DNA from: Larus michahellis
Lineage: Eukaryota > Chordata > Aves > Charadriiformes > Laridae
DNA length: 64,000 nucleotides
Direction: 5' to 3'
Assembly (NCBI RefSeq): GCF_964199755.1
Contig: NC_133929.1
Location: 5,287,806-5,351,805 of the forward strand
Every line of letters starts with the position of its first letter. Position 1 is the stretch's first letter. The position numbers and the translations under genes were made by a program. The notes under the pieces were generated by a model. The model did no database searches. It was not told the origin of the DNA and saw nothing but the letters and a program-made list of their open reading frames with translations. Below, piece after piece: positions 20,399 to 31,666 of the stretch.

Positions 20399-20783
20399 TG
20401 TTGGGGGCAGCTAGCAGAAAAGTACAAGTATGCAAGAAATTCGAGGGTATGCCGACCTTGCAGACCTGAGACAAATAAATCTGAGGAGCCAGGGAACAAC
20501 TGGCCTTGCAGGTCTGAGATAAATAACCTTGAAGAAGTAGGGAGTAGGCAACAAGTTATCACTGTAGCTTTTAGCACATTCCAAAACTGTAGCTTCTAGC
20601 ATGTAGCGAAACCGCAGGTAGGAGGGATTATTGTAATAAAACATTTAGAACTAAGCCAATTAGAAATGATAGAATTTGTGTAATTTATGTAACTGTTAAG
20701 TAGCTGTATAAAAGCTTTCCGACGCCTCTAATAAACCGACATCTTGCTTGCATCAAGCAGCGTCCCGTCTCTCAATCGCAGCA
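20399..20783 (+). mobile_element. 3' LTR of the mosaic ERV
   Basis: 385 bp, same length as the 5' LTR. Differences seen: GGCGGC/GGCAGC near the start, GTAATGAAAC/GTAATAAAAC, and TCGCGGCA/TCGCAGCA at the end. Confidence 0.95.
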
Positions 20784-20789
20784 AGAAAG

Positions 20790-22886
20790 GATTTGATAAG
20801 AAGATAGGACGGACTGCAGTGATCACTTGCAGAGCTTGGTCAGGCAAATGTACTGACCAGTCAGAGTTTACACACCACAGGCCCCATTTATACTCTTTCC
20901 TGTCTACAAACCACTTTGTTCCTCCCCAGTCCCCTTCCCCTGCACATTCCTTCATTGGTTTGCATAGTTCCACCTCCCCCCCCAGTCTGGCACCCGGAGA
21001 TTTGCATCTTTATCAGTTGCAAAGTCCAGGTTTGCCTGTAGTTCCTTGATGGTCCATCAATTAGTGTCACTGAGGAGTTTGATTTCTTCTTATTGTCTCC
21101 ATTATTGCTTGTCTGTCAGGTTTGTGTCTCTGTATGCTTTGTTTATTGCCTCCCCCTTTTCCTTATCAACCCATTTTGACAAGGTCCTTGATCATATAAT
21201 CTTACATGAACAGATGCTCTCTCCTTCCACATACCCTTACACTGCCTCACTTAACGGGGAAGCTGCACCACTCCTTGTCTCCCCCATAGAGCCTGAATGC
21301 ATTTCCCATGGCACCCCATCTGTGGGCTGCGCACATTGGGGCAGCCAACTCCACTGGGTGTTACCTCTGCAGGGTGCCAGGGCTGCAGTTGCTGGACAAC
21401 CATGGCCCCTTTGAGGAAATACGACATGTACATAGTGAGGCATTTAAGATCAATAATGCCTCTGAAGAGTAACAGTCCAGTTATCTGGCTTTGATAGCAG
21501 CATCTCACCCAGGCACCAGGTCATGGGGCATCTGAATGTTATTTCAGCCCCCTTCCCCCATGGTTTCCCCACTTCGACAAATCACCGCTGCTGCCATCAC
21601 TTTTAGTGCTCACTTGGGGGTGTGTCATGCAGGACGGCACTGAAACTGTAATCTGACCCATACCATGTGTCTGCATTGCTGACAGAAACTTTAAGGATCC
21701 CTAGAAGGGCCCCAGATCCTTAAAATTGTTTATATTCCCTTGGATCAGGACTTATCTGAGCATCCTCAGAAGCACAGACTTGTACCACTAATAATCATAC
21801 TGGCTGACCCTGGGTTGTCCTGTCCAGACACTTCTTGTTTACTAGCAGGTTGACATGCATTCGTCTAATAACAGGAGCCACAAGAGATTTATATTTCCAC
21901 TAGGTACATTATTTCCATTATTTATAGACTTAAGTGATGCTTGAGAGAAGGAATTAAAGGAGGCATAGGGAAGAATAGGAAGGATTCAAAATAATAAAAC
22001 TAAGCAGAGCAAGGTAAGGTTGAAATTTGTACTGTTTGTTCCCCCATAGTTCACAGCTTTTCTCTGTAACACTCAGTTCTACTACTTGGCTCCATCAGGT
22101 TTAAATCTCTCTGTAAATTGAGGCTAGTCCTTTACAATTCTGAATTTCCCTTTTCTACCTGATTTTTTTTCCACAAATTTGAAGGTTTGATTTGTACAGA
22201 GCTCAGCCTTAGTCTGATTCTCTCAAGTTTCCTCATGCTCTATCATTTGTTGATTTGATAGTTTGAGGTGATCTACTACTTACAAAAGGTCTTGTACATA
22301 CTCGCATGTCTATTTTCATCCCACAAGGTACAAATTTCAGCCACTAGTCCCTGCAGTTGAAGCCATTTCATACCTCTTATTGTTCTTCTATTGTTCTGTT
22401 ACCATGCTTCCAATCCAATTGCTCCAATTACCCCCAAAATTTACTGGGACAGGTCCTGTTCAGGTGTTCCCATAATGCTCTAGAAGTTTGGTTACAAATT
22501 TAACACTATAGGCACATTTGCAAAAGATCAGTCCCCTTATCACATATGGATTATATACACAAAAATCTCAGAAATACTCACAACTTGACTGAATCCTGCT
22601 GGCTACACCAGATGTTAAGGGATGTTACAAGTGGCTGCTGCTTATAACATCCCTTAACAATAAATTTATGAGGGGAGTGGGGAACAAGTGTGCACAGGCC
22701 TCTAAGACTCCGGTCATTTGTCTAACTTGCTTTGAACTACCGAGAGTGAGGAAGAACGAGACTACTTTTCACTCCAGAAGCTTTGTAGCTAAAATGTAGG
22801 TGAGGAGCAGTACCCGTTAGGCTAATCTCACACGAATCAGCAAGGCAAACAAATGCATTGCTGCTCAGCCCCAGGAGATGTGCCTC
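20790..22886. other. Repeat-derived flank, no gene seen
   Basis: 20790-21060 may be the other half of the older LTR into which the mosaic ERV inserted: on the minus strand it has GTATAAATGGGGCC near 20,890 followed by a U5-like stretch. From about 21,060 to 22,886 I see only short ORFs without domains, no RNA gene and no clear repeat ends. Confidence 0.4.
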
Positions 22887-23464
22887 TGTTCTGGTTCTGA
22901 CTGGGATAGAGTTTATTTTCTTCACAGTCGCTAGTATGGGGCAATGTTTTGGATTTGTGCTGAAAACAGTGTTGATAATACAGGGATGTTTTAGTTATTG
23001 CTGAGCAGTGCTTACACGGCATCAAGGCCTTTTCTGCTTCTCAAACTGTCCTGCCAGTAAGTAGACTGAGGATGCACAAGAAGTCGGGAGGGGACACAGC
23101 TGGGACAACTGACCCCAACTAACCAAAGGGATATTCCATACCATATGACATCATGCTCAACAATAAAAAGCTGGGGGAAGAAGAAGGAAGGGGGGATGTT
23201 TGGAGTGATGATGTTTTTCTTCCCAAGTAACTGTTATGTGTGATGGAGCCCTGCTTTCCTGGAGATGGCTGAACACCTGCCTGCCAATGGGAAGTAGTGA
23301 ATGAATTCCTTGTTTTGTTTTGCTTGAGCATGCAGCTTTTGCTTTACCCATTAAACTCTCTTTATCTCACTTTTACCCTTCCAATTCTCTGCCCCATCCC
23401 AACTGGGGTAAGTGAGTGAGTGGCTGCGTGGTGCTTAGCTTCCTACCAGGGTTAAACCACAACA
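22887..23464 (+). mobile_element. Solo LTR, class III-like
   Basis: 578 bp from TGTTCTGGTTCTGACTGGGA to AGGGTTAAACCACAACA, with a 5-bp duplication GCCTC (22882-22886, 23465-23469). An AATAAA lies near 23,161. It is nearly identical, in opposite orientation, to 55556-56150. The ends resemble those of the A/B LTRs (TGTCCTGGTT...AAACCACGACA), so the families are related. Confidence 0.9.
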
Positions 23465-23469
23465 GCCTC

Positions 23470-24062
23470 CCAGACCAGCCCCATAGGTCAAGGGGACTGA
23501 GTCAGCTGATACTCACCTGCTCCCCAAATGAGACATAGAGAGACAGAGAGAAAACAAATGGGACCCTACTGCTGCTGAACTGATGTTATCTGCAAATGTC
23601 ACTGATTAATTGCTGCTGTATCTGCAGTGCATTGTAAAGAACAGCCTGCTCTTAATTTTGACTTTCTGTAGCAGTAATACAGTAATGTCATCTTGTCATG
23701 AGTAAACCTGTTCCCCAGGACATTTAACTTCACATTAAACAGTGTTTCCTTTTTCACATACTAGCATAAGGAGGAAAAATTGCATGTTGATTTCAGTGTT
23801 CATCTCATATTTCTTAAATCTGAAGCTAATACACATGGAATATGTGAATATTGTCAGAGATGGAAAAACATAAATTCCAGATTCAACAGTACATTTCAAG
23901 ATATTAGAACAAAAGTTCTGTTTCAGATCATCATAGGATGATGGGAAGCTATAGGAACAAACCAAAAATGGGACACAGGGATGTAAGACTCATGTATTTC
24001 AAAGAGAGTTAAGTAGCTAAACACATTTCTGAAGCTGAGCCACAAAACCAAAATGCACAATG
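23470..24062. other. No feature recognised
   Basis: About 590 bp of AT-rich sequence without a supported gene, RNA or repeat boundary. Confidence 0.5.
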
Positions 24063-24448
24063 CATAGAATCATAGAATCATAGAATGCTATGAGGACAAG
24101 CTGAGAGAGATGGGGTTGTTCAACCTGGAGAAGAGAAAGGCTCCAGGGAGACCTTACAGCAGCCTTCCAGTACCTGGAGGGGGCCTACAGGAAAGCTGGA
24201 GAGGAACTTCTTACAAGGGCATGTAGTGATAGGATAAGGGGTAATGGTTTTAAACTGAAAGAGGGGAGATTTAGATTAGACATTAGGAAGAAATTCTTTA
24301 CTGTGAGGGTGGTGAGGCACTGGAACAGGTTGCCCAGAGAAGCTGTGGATGCCCCATCCCTGGAAGTGTTCAAGGCCAGGTTGGATGAGGCTTTGAGCAA
24401 CCTGGTCTAGTGGGAGGTGTCCCTGCCCGTGGCAGGGGGTTGGAACTA
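24063..24448 (+). mobile_element. CR1 LINE 3' fragment (plus), interrupted
   Basis: Contains the CR1 3' consensus words TGGGGTTGTTCAACCTGGAGAAG, GTGAGGCACTGGAACAGGTTGCC and GGTTGGATGAGGCTTTGAGCAACCTGG. It stops at GGAACTAGA. The expected remaining tail (TGATCTTTAAGGTCCCTTCC then ATTCTATG repeats) is found at 32041-32095, beyond the next CR1 and ERV A. Confidence 0.88.
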
Positions 24449-25674
24449 GAATCATAGAATCATAGAATTGCTGAGGTTGGAAGGGACCTTTAAGATCATC
24501 GAGTCCAACCTTTAACCTACCCTGACAAAAGCCACTTCTAAACCATGTCCCTAAGTGCCCCATCTACCCTTTTTTTAAACACCTCCAGGGATGGTGAATC
24601 CACCACCTCCCTGGGCAGCCTATTCCAATGTTTAATAACCCTTTCAGTGAAAAAATGTTTCCTAATATCCAATCTAAACCTCCCCTGACGTAACTTGAAC
24701 CCGTTTCCCCTCGTCCTATCACTTGTCACCAGGGAGAAGAGGTCAGCCCCCATCTCTCTGCAACCTCCTTTCAGGTAGTTGTAGAGAGTGATAAGGTCTC
24801 CCCTCAGCCTCCTCTTCTCCAGGCTAAACAACCCCAGCTCCCTCAGTCGTTCCTCATAAGGTTTGTCCTCCAGACCCCTCACCAGCTTTGTAGCCCTTCT
24901 CTGGACACGCTCCAACACCTCAATGTCCCTCTTGTAGCGAGGGGCCCAAAACTGAACGCAGTACTCGAGGTGGGGCCTCACCAGTGCCGAGTACAGGGGG
25001 ATGATCACTTCCCTAGTCCCGCTCACCACACTATTCCTGATACAGGCTAGGATGCTGTTGGCCTTCTTGGCCCCCTGGGCACACTGCTGGCTCATATTCA
25101 GCCAGCTGTCAACCAACACCCCCAGGTCCTTTTCTGCCGGGCCGCTTTCGAGCCACTCTGCCCCAAGCCTGTAGCGCTGCATGGGGTTGTTGTGACCCAA
25201 GTGCAGGACCCAGCACTTGGCCTTGTTGAACCTCATACCATTGGTCTCAGCCCATCGGTCCAGCCTGTCCAGATCCCTCTGCAGAGCCAACCTACCCTCA
25301 AGCAGATCAACACGCCCGCCCAGTTTAGTGTCATCTGCAAACTTACTGAGGGTGCATTCGATCCCTTCATCCAGATCATTGATAAAGATATTAAAGAGAA
25401 CCGGCCCCAGTACCGAGCCCTGGGGGACACCACTTGTGACCGGACACCATCTGGATTTAACTCCATTTACCACCACTCTCTGGGCACGGGCCATCCAGCC
25501 AGTTTTTTACCCAGCGAAGAGTACACCTGTCCAGGCCATAAGCAGCCAGTTTCTCCAGGAGAATGCTGTGGGAAACAGTGTCAAAAGCTTTGCAAAAATC
25601 CAAGTAGATAACATCCACAGCTTTTCCCTCATCCACTAAGTGGGTCACCTTATCATAGAAGGATATTAGGTTTG
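24449..25674 (-). mobile_element. CR1 LINE, 5'-truncated (minus)
   Basis: The 3' tail repeats (ATCATAGAATCATAGAATT) are at the left edge and ORF2 sequence runs to the right. It inserted into the plus-strand CR1, with AACTAGA present on both sides (24442-24448 and 32034-32040). Its 5' end was then the landing site of ERV A. Confidence 0.85.
24538..25648 (-). pseudogene. CR1 ORF2 reverse transcriptase, C-terminal part
   Basis: LINE ORF2p makes cDNA at the target site. Minus-strand 25494-24538 is open for 318 codons: [19 protein letters not shown], the catalytic FADDTKL, then [12 protein letters not shown] and the C-terminal [18 protein letters not shown]. Upstream in another frame (25648-25457) is VDVIYLDFCKAFDTV. 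The frame change and missing endonuclease domain make it a dead copy. Confidence 0.88.
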
Positions 25675-26024
25675 TGTCCTGGTTCCGGTGGGGATAGGGT
25701 TAACTTTTCCTGGTATTCCATGCCATGTGAGCCACGCCCACCCTGAGCTGCCGGGGGAGGGGGCAGGAAGTTGCTGCTTAAAAGCGGGCTGGGGCGTCCC
25801 GGGTCCGGCCAGTCGGCGAGCGGCGGGGAGCGGCGGTCCCGTAATCGCGTTTGTATATTCCTCTATCCGTGTTGTTGTTGTTTGCCTGTTCCCTTTGCTG
25901 TTTTGTTAAACTGCCTTTGTCCCAACCTAAGAGTCTTGCCTTTTCTTACGATCCTTCCTGTGTTAGGAAGGCACGTGCGAGCGGCACGTGGTTCTTTGTT
26001 GCCATCTGAGGCTAAACCACGACA
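25675..26024 (+). mobile_element. 5' LTR of ERV A
   Basis: TGTCCTGGTTCCGG...AACCACGACA. A weak TATA (TTAAAAG) lies near 25,778. No AATAAA was seen. It contains a 10-bp direct duplication (GCGGCGGGGA GCGGCGG) that the 3' LTR lacks. Confidence 0.92.
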
Positions 26025-26032
26025 GTCCTTTT

Positions 26033-26050
26033 TGGCGCCCAACGTGGGGC
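26033..26050 (+). other. Primer-binding site, tRNA-Lys1,2
   Basis: TGGCGCCCAACGTGGGGC, 8 bp after the LTR; complement of the 3' end of tRNA-Lys (CTT). Confidence 0.92.
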
Positions 26051-26165
26051 TTGAAGGGTTGAGATAACGACAGAATCCAACTAGAACGTGGAAAAAACGG
26101 TTTTGGTTTTTTTTTTTTTTTTCTTGTATGCATTTATTTTATTAGGTAAGTAGTCACTGGTCATC

Positions 26166-28028
26166 ATGTTGCTTGGTTTGTTCTCATGGCTGTGTTACAT
26201 AAATTCCTATATGGCTTATGTGCTCCCTGCAATGCTGTTTACCATGTCTGGAAGAGGGATGAGGATTATCATTCTGCTGTCCTGTGCGATATCTGTTTAT
26301 GATATGATAACATCACTGTTCAGACGGTTATTTTGGGGTGTTTATGTGGTTTTGTTGTCCTGTCCGTACATTGGACACCGTCTCTCAGAATTTGTTAATG
26401 GTTTCCCCAGCCCTTTTGCCTCCCTTTTCTCCTTCGGGTCAGGTATGACAGCTTTTGAGAATCTTGAATATCCTTGGGATACTCAAACTAGTGTGTTCCT
26501 AGTGCTATGTCTCCTGAATACGTTCCAGGTCTTGTTTAGGGTTAAGCGACTATTTAAGACTACCACCCGGAGATCTGCTCCGAGGCTGGATAGTCAGGGG
26601 TGGCATGGCATGTGGGAGAGCATGGGCAGGTACCTAGAGAACTACTCACCTCCAATGGTCTGGGACTTCACCCCTGAACAATTACAGGACCCTGATAAAG
26701 TGGTAGAATATTTGAAGGGAAAATGTTGTGGCTATTCTAGAGAGGCACAACTCACGGCACTGTGCTGGGCCCTGGCCAGTATCTACCAGGCACTGCTCAG
26801 AATTATGCAGCACCCTCAAGGGGAAGAGATGGAAACCAGACCGGCGGCCCCTGCGGCTGCTGCGGCCCCCGCGGCGGCCCCTGCGGCTGCTGCAACCCCT
26901 GCGGCAGACACTGCCACTGAACCAGAGAACCAACCCGTGCCGGTATCAGTTGCCCCCATACAGAAGAAGAAGTACACAAAGAAATCAGTTCGCTTAGTAA
27001 GAGATGATGATGAACCAGGGCCATCACGAGAGCAGGAGGAAGAGGCAGAACCAGAGATAATTACTCGATCCCTATCCTTGAGTGAGCTGCGGGATATGCG
27101 AAAAGATTTCAGCCGACTTTCAGGCGAGCACATTGTCACCTGGCTGCTCCGGTGCTGGGATAATGGGGCCAGTAGCCTGGAATTAGAGGGTAGGGAGGCC
27201 AGGCAGCTGGGATCCCTGTCTAGGGAAGGCGGCATTGACAAGGCGATTGGGAAAAAGACCCAAGCCCTCAGCCTCTGGAAACGACTCCTGTTAGGCGTGA
27301 GGGAGAGGTACCCCTTCAGTGAGGATGTTGTATGCCACCCAAGCAAGTGGACTACCATGGAAAGAGGTATCCAGTACCTGAGAGAATTAGCCGTGCGGGA
27401 GATGATTTATTATGACCTGGACAATGCAGACTTACCCACAGACCCTGATGAGGTGCGATGCACAAGGCCCATGTGGCGGAAGTTTGTACGGAGCGCACCA
27501 TCATCATATGCCAACTCCCTGGCAGTAATGGAATGGAAAGGTGAAGAGGGACCAACGGTGGATGAGGTAGCTGGCCGGCTCCGGCGATATGAAGAAAGTC
27601 TCTCTTCCCCCCTTGTCTCAGCTGTGGAGAAACTGTCGCGGAAGGTCCAGCAACTTGAAGAGAATATGTTCTACTCCCCACCTGCACGGGCCAGCATCTC
27701 AGCTATTAGAAGCAGGCATTTCCCCACTCAAGAGAGAGAGTACAGAGGGTACACACCACGAGGCACCCTGTGGTTCTACCTGCGGGACCACGGAGAGGAC
27801 ATGAGGAAGTGGGATGGACGACCTACTTGGATCCTGCGGACACGGGTACAGGAGTTGCAAGGAAGGACAACCACAAAAGGGGATCCCTCCAGGAAAAGTG
27901 CCGCCCCAGTTTCCAGTGGGCCGTTCCCCAGACAAAGCAGAAGGCCTGATCTTGCTTCTGATCCTCTTGAAGGAACTTCCAAGTCATTTATGCAAGAAGT
28001 GAGTAATGGATACTATGACGAGTATTAG
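26166..28028 (+). CDS. gag: Gag-like protein with N-terminal membrane segments
   Basis: 620 codons, open. Unlike most Gags it has no MG start. Its first ~125 residues hold four hydrophobic stretches (about 2-25, 33-51, 54-70 and 107-125) separated by basic turns (GRGMR, FRRLF, RVKRLFKTTTRR). An Ala/Pro-rich low-complexity linker follows (about 222-255), then acidic and basic patches and a capsid-like helical region (~290-500; SLSELRDMRKDFSRLSGEH, TWLLRCWDNGASSLEL). No Cys-His zinc knuckle is present, as in spuma- and ERV-L-like Gags. It ends in UAG with pol in the same frame. Assignment as Gag rests on position and the helical region; membrane or ER targeting is inference. Confidence 0.82.
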   Translation: MLLGLFSWLCYINSYMAYVLPAMLFTMSGRGMRIIILLSCAISVYDMITSLFRRLFWGVYVVLLSCPYIGHRLSEFVNGFPSPFASLFSFGSGMTAFENLEYPWDTQTSVFLVLCLLNTFQVLFRVKRLFKTTTRRSAPRLDSQGWHGMWESMGRYLENYSPPMVWDFTPEQLQDPDKVVEYLKGKCCGYSREAQLTALCWALASIYQALLRIMQHPQGEEMETRPAAPAAAAAPAAAPAAAATPAADTATEPENQPVPVSVAPIQKKKYTKKSVRLVRDDDEPGPSREQEEEAEPEIITRSLSLSELRDMRKDFSRLSGEHIVTWLLRCWDNGASSLELEGREARQLGSLSREGGIDKAIGKKTQALSLWKRLLLGVRERYPFSEDVVCHPSKWTTMERGIQYLRELAVREMIYYDLDNADLPTDPDEVRCTRPMWRKFVRSAPSSYANSLAVMEWKGEEGPTVDEVAGRLRRYEESLSSPLVSAVEKLSRKVQQLEENMFYSPPARASISAIRSRHFPTQEREYRGYTPRGTLWFYLRDHGEDMRKWDGRPTWILRTRVQELQGRTTTKGDPSRKSAAPVSSGPFPRQSRRPDLASDPLEGTSKSFMQEVSNGYYDEY

Positions 28029-31000
28029 GGGGGCCCTGCCTCCGGACAGGTGGAGGAAAGGGACAACCGGGTTTATTGGACGGTGTGGATTCGATGGCCT
28101 GGCACATCAGACCCACAGGAGTATAAGACTCTAGTGGACACGGGTGCGCAGTGTACTTTAATACCATCAAGCTATAGAGGGGCAGAACCCATTTGTATTT
28201 CTGGGGTGACAGGGGGATCCCAAGAGTTGACTGTACTGGAGGCAGAAGTGAGCCTAACTGGGAATGAGTGGCAATAGCATCCCATTGTGACTGGCCCAGA
28301 GGCTCCATGCATCCTTGGTATAGATTACCTCAGGAGAGGGTATTTTAAGGACCCAAAAGGGTACCGCTGGGCCTTTGGCATAGCTGCTTTGGAGACAGAG
28401 GAAGTTAAACAGTTGTCTGCCTTGCCTGGTCTCTCGGAGGATTCTTCTGTTGTGGGGTTGTTGAGGGTCAAAGAACAACAGGTGCCGATTGCTACCACAA
28501 CGGTGCATCGGCGGCAGTATCGCACTAACCGAGACTCTCTGATTCCCATCCATGAGCTGATTCGTCAACTAGAGGTTCAAGGAGTGATCAGCAAGACTCG
28601 CTCACCCTTTAACAGTCCCATATGGCCGGTGCGAAAATCTAATGGAGAGTGGAGGCTAACTGTAGACTATCGTGGTCTGAATGAAGTCACGCCACCGCTG
28701 AGTGCTGCCGTGCCGGACATGCTAGAACTCCAGTACGAACTGGAGTCCAAGGCAGCCAAGTGGTATGCCACGATTGATATAGCGAATGCATTCTTCTCAA
28801 TCCCTTTGGCAGCAGAGTGCAGGCCACAGTTTGCTTTCACTTGGAGGGGCGTCCAATACACCTGGAATCGACTGCCCCAGGGGTGGAAACACAGCCCCAC
28901 CATTTGCCATGGACTGATCCAGACTGCACTGGAACAGGGTGAAGCTCCAGAACATCTGCAGTACATTGATGACATCATTGTATGGGGAAACACAGCAGAA
29001 GAAGTTTTTGAGAAAGGGAGTAAAATAGTCCAAATCCTTCTGAACGCTGGTTTTGCTATAAAGCGAAGTAAGGTCAAGGGACCTGCGCAGGAGATCCAGT
29101 TTTTAGGAATAAAATGGCAAGATGGACGCCGTCAGATTCCAATGGATGTGATCAACAAAATAGCAGCTATGTCTCCACCAACTAGTAAAAAGGAAACACA
29201 GGCTTTCTTAGGTATTGTGGGTTTTTGGAGAATGCATATCCCAGATTACAGTCAAATTGTAAGCCCTCTGTATCAAGTAACCCGGAAGAAGAATGATTTT
29301 AAATGGGGTCCTGAGCAACGACAAGCTTTTGAACAAATCAAACAGGAAATAGTCCATGCAGTGGCCCTGGGGCCAGTCCAGGCAGGACAAGATGTTAAAA
29401 ATGTGCTCTATACCGCAGCCGGGGAGAACGGCTCTACCTGGAGCCTCTGGCAGAAAGCACCAGGGGAGACTCGAGGTCGACCCCTAGGGTTTTGGAGTCG
29501 TGGATACAGAGGATCCGAAGCCCGCTACACTCCAACAGAAAAAGAGATATTGGCAGCATATGAAGGGGTTCGAGCTGCTTCGGAAGTAGTTGGTACAGAA
29601 GCACAGCTCCTCTTAGCACCTCGACTGCCGGTGCTGGGTTGGATGTTCAAAGAAAGGGTCCCCACCACACATCATGCAACCGATGCTACATGGAGTAAGT
29701 GGATTGCACTGATCACGCAGCGAACTCGAATGGGAAACCCCAGTCGCCCAGGAATTCTGGAAGTGATCATGGACTGGCCAGAAGGCAAGGATTTCGGAAT
29801 GTCACCAGAGGAGGAGGTGACGCGTGCAGAAGAGGCCCCACCATATAATAAACTGCCAGAAAATGAGAAGAAATATGCCCTGTTCACTGATGGGTCCTGC
29901 CGCATTGTGGGAAAGCATCGAAAGTGGAAGGCTGCTGTGTGGAGTCCTACACGACGGGTTGCAGAAGCCAGTGAGGGACAGGGTGAATCGAGCCAGTTTG
30001 CAGAGGTGAAGGCTATTCAGCTGGCTTTGGACATTGCTGAGCGAGAAAAATGGCCAGTACTTGATCTCTACACTGACTCATGGATGGTGGCAAATGCTCT
30101 CTGGGGGTGGTTACAGCAGTGGAAGCAGGGCAACTGGCAGCGCAGAGGCAAACCCATCTGGGCTGCTGAACTGTGGAAAGATATTGCTGCCCGGATAGAG
30201 AATCTGGTTGTGAAAGTACGCCATGTAGATGCCCATGTACCGAAGAATCGGGCCACGGAGGAACATCAGAACAACCAGCAGGTGGATCGGGCCGCTAGGA
30301 TTGAAGTGGCTCAGGTGGATCTGGACTGGCAACGTAAGGGTGAACTATTCATAGCTCGGTGGGCCCATGACTCCTCAGGCCATCAAGGGAGAGATGCGAC
30401 ATATAGATGGGCTCGTGACCGAGGGGTGGACTTGACCATGGACACTATTGCACAGGTCATCCATGAATGTGAGACATGCGCTGCGATCAAACAAGCCAAG
30501 CGTGTGAAGCCTCTTTGGTATGGAGGGCGATGGCTGAAATACAAATATGGGGAGGCCTGGCAGATTGATTATATCACACTGCCACAAACCCGTCAAGGCA
30601 AGCGCTATGTGCTCACAATGGTGGAAGCAACCACTGGATGGCTGGAAACATACCCTGTGCCCCATGCCACTGCCCGGAACACTATCCTGGGCCTTGAAAA
30701 GCAAGTCCTGTGGCGACATGGTACCCCAGAGAGAATTGAGTCGGACAACGGGACTCATTTCCGAAACAGCCTCATAGACACCTGGGCCAAAGAGCATGGT
30801 ATCGAGTGGGTGTATCACATCCCCTATCACGCACCAGCCTCTGGGAAGATAGAACGATACAATGGACTGTTAAAAACTACACTGAGAGCAATGGGTGGTG
30901 GGACTTTCAAACACTGGGATACACATTTAGCAAAAGCTACCTGGCTAGTTAACACCAGGGGATCTAACAATCGGGCTGGCCCTGCCCAATCAAAACTTCC

Positions 31001-31214
31001 ACGTACCATAGAAGGGGATAAAGTCCCCGTAGTGCACATGAAGAATATGCTAGGGAAGACAGTCTGGGTTAGTCCTGCCTCAGGCAAAGGCAAACCCATC
31101 CGTGGGATTGCTTTTGCCCAAGGACCTGGGTGCACTTGGTGGGTGATGCGGCAGGATGGGGAAGTCCGATGTGTACCTCATGGGGATCTGATTTTGGGCG
31201 AGAATAGCCAATGA
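28029..31214 (+). pseudogene. pol: Pro-pol of ERV A, one early stop
   Basis: In frame with gag after its UAG. The protease starts LVDTGAQCTLIPSS. A TAG at 28275-28277 stands where element B has AAG (Lys), cutting the protein after about 80 codons. The remaining frame (28287-31214) is open and complete: RT with YIDD, RNase H with FTDGSC, and integrase with CETC, QIDYITLP, ESDNGTHF and KIERYNG. Apart from the stop it differs from B by scattered single-residue changes. Confidence 0.9.
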
Positions 31215-31666
31215 ATCAGATTGTGTGCTGTTAATTGATAAGTAACACTGTCACTGTATGTCCTCATTGCTATAATTGCTATCAGTTGTACTACAAGTAA
31301 GGCACAGGGATGATGGGATAAGAACTGATCTCAGCAGCTGGCGCCCAGCAGTTTCCTCAAGATCTACATCTTCAGCCCACGGACTGCGTGCATGAGCCAC
31401 ACCAGGTGCACCAGTCACAAGCTCCGAAAAATACAGCATGCAACAGACCAGCACCACCCAGCATCTCACCTGCCCTGAGAGACTGTTCTAACAAATGGAG
31501 CCCAAAGCCGTGGATTGAAAGAACTCAACGGACACTTTGGAGGGATGACCCATAAACTAAGGGCATTATATGTGTGTATATATATATATATAACAGGGGA
31601 AAGTGGTGGCAATTCATTGGAACCTGCTGGGCATGGCATAGATGGTATGGAATAAGGGGTGGATAA
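31215..31666 (+). other. Non-coding tract between pol and 3' LTR (no env)
   Basis: Only about 450 bp separate pol from the LTR and no envelope, dUTPase or splice-linked frame is visible. It includes a short (TG)n/(TA)n run near 31,570-31,590 and a purine-rich GGAATAAGGGGTGGATAA just before the LTR, the likely purine tract. Confidence 0.8.

Larger units (their letters stand above)
13289..20783 (+). mobile_element. Near full-length mosaic beta/alpha-like ERV
   Basis: Two 385-bp LTRs with TG...CA ends and a perfect 6-bp duplication AGAAAG (13283-13288, 20784-20789). Order: LTR, tRNA-Trp PBS, gag, dUTPase-protease, pol, env, purine tract, LTR. I see three base differences between the LTRs, so the insertion is recent. 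It is nevertheless defective: a stop in pro, a damaged Gag zinc knuckle and a frameshifted env. Gag, pro and pol are beta-like, while the env disulfide region and the primer site are alpha-like. Confidence 0.93.

Noticed and set aside
26682..27358. Long minus-strand frames opposite gag of A (also 49829-50388 in B)
   Set aside because: Shadow frames created by the GC-rich Ala/Pro codons of gag; low-complexity composition and no own signals.
31336..31350. TGGCGCCCA just before the 3' LTR of A (and in B), like the start of the Lys primer site
   Set aside because: Only nine bases match and the rest of the 18-nt site does not, so probably chance.
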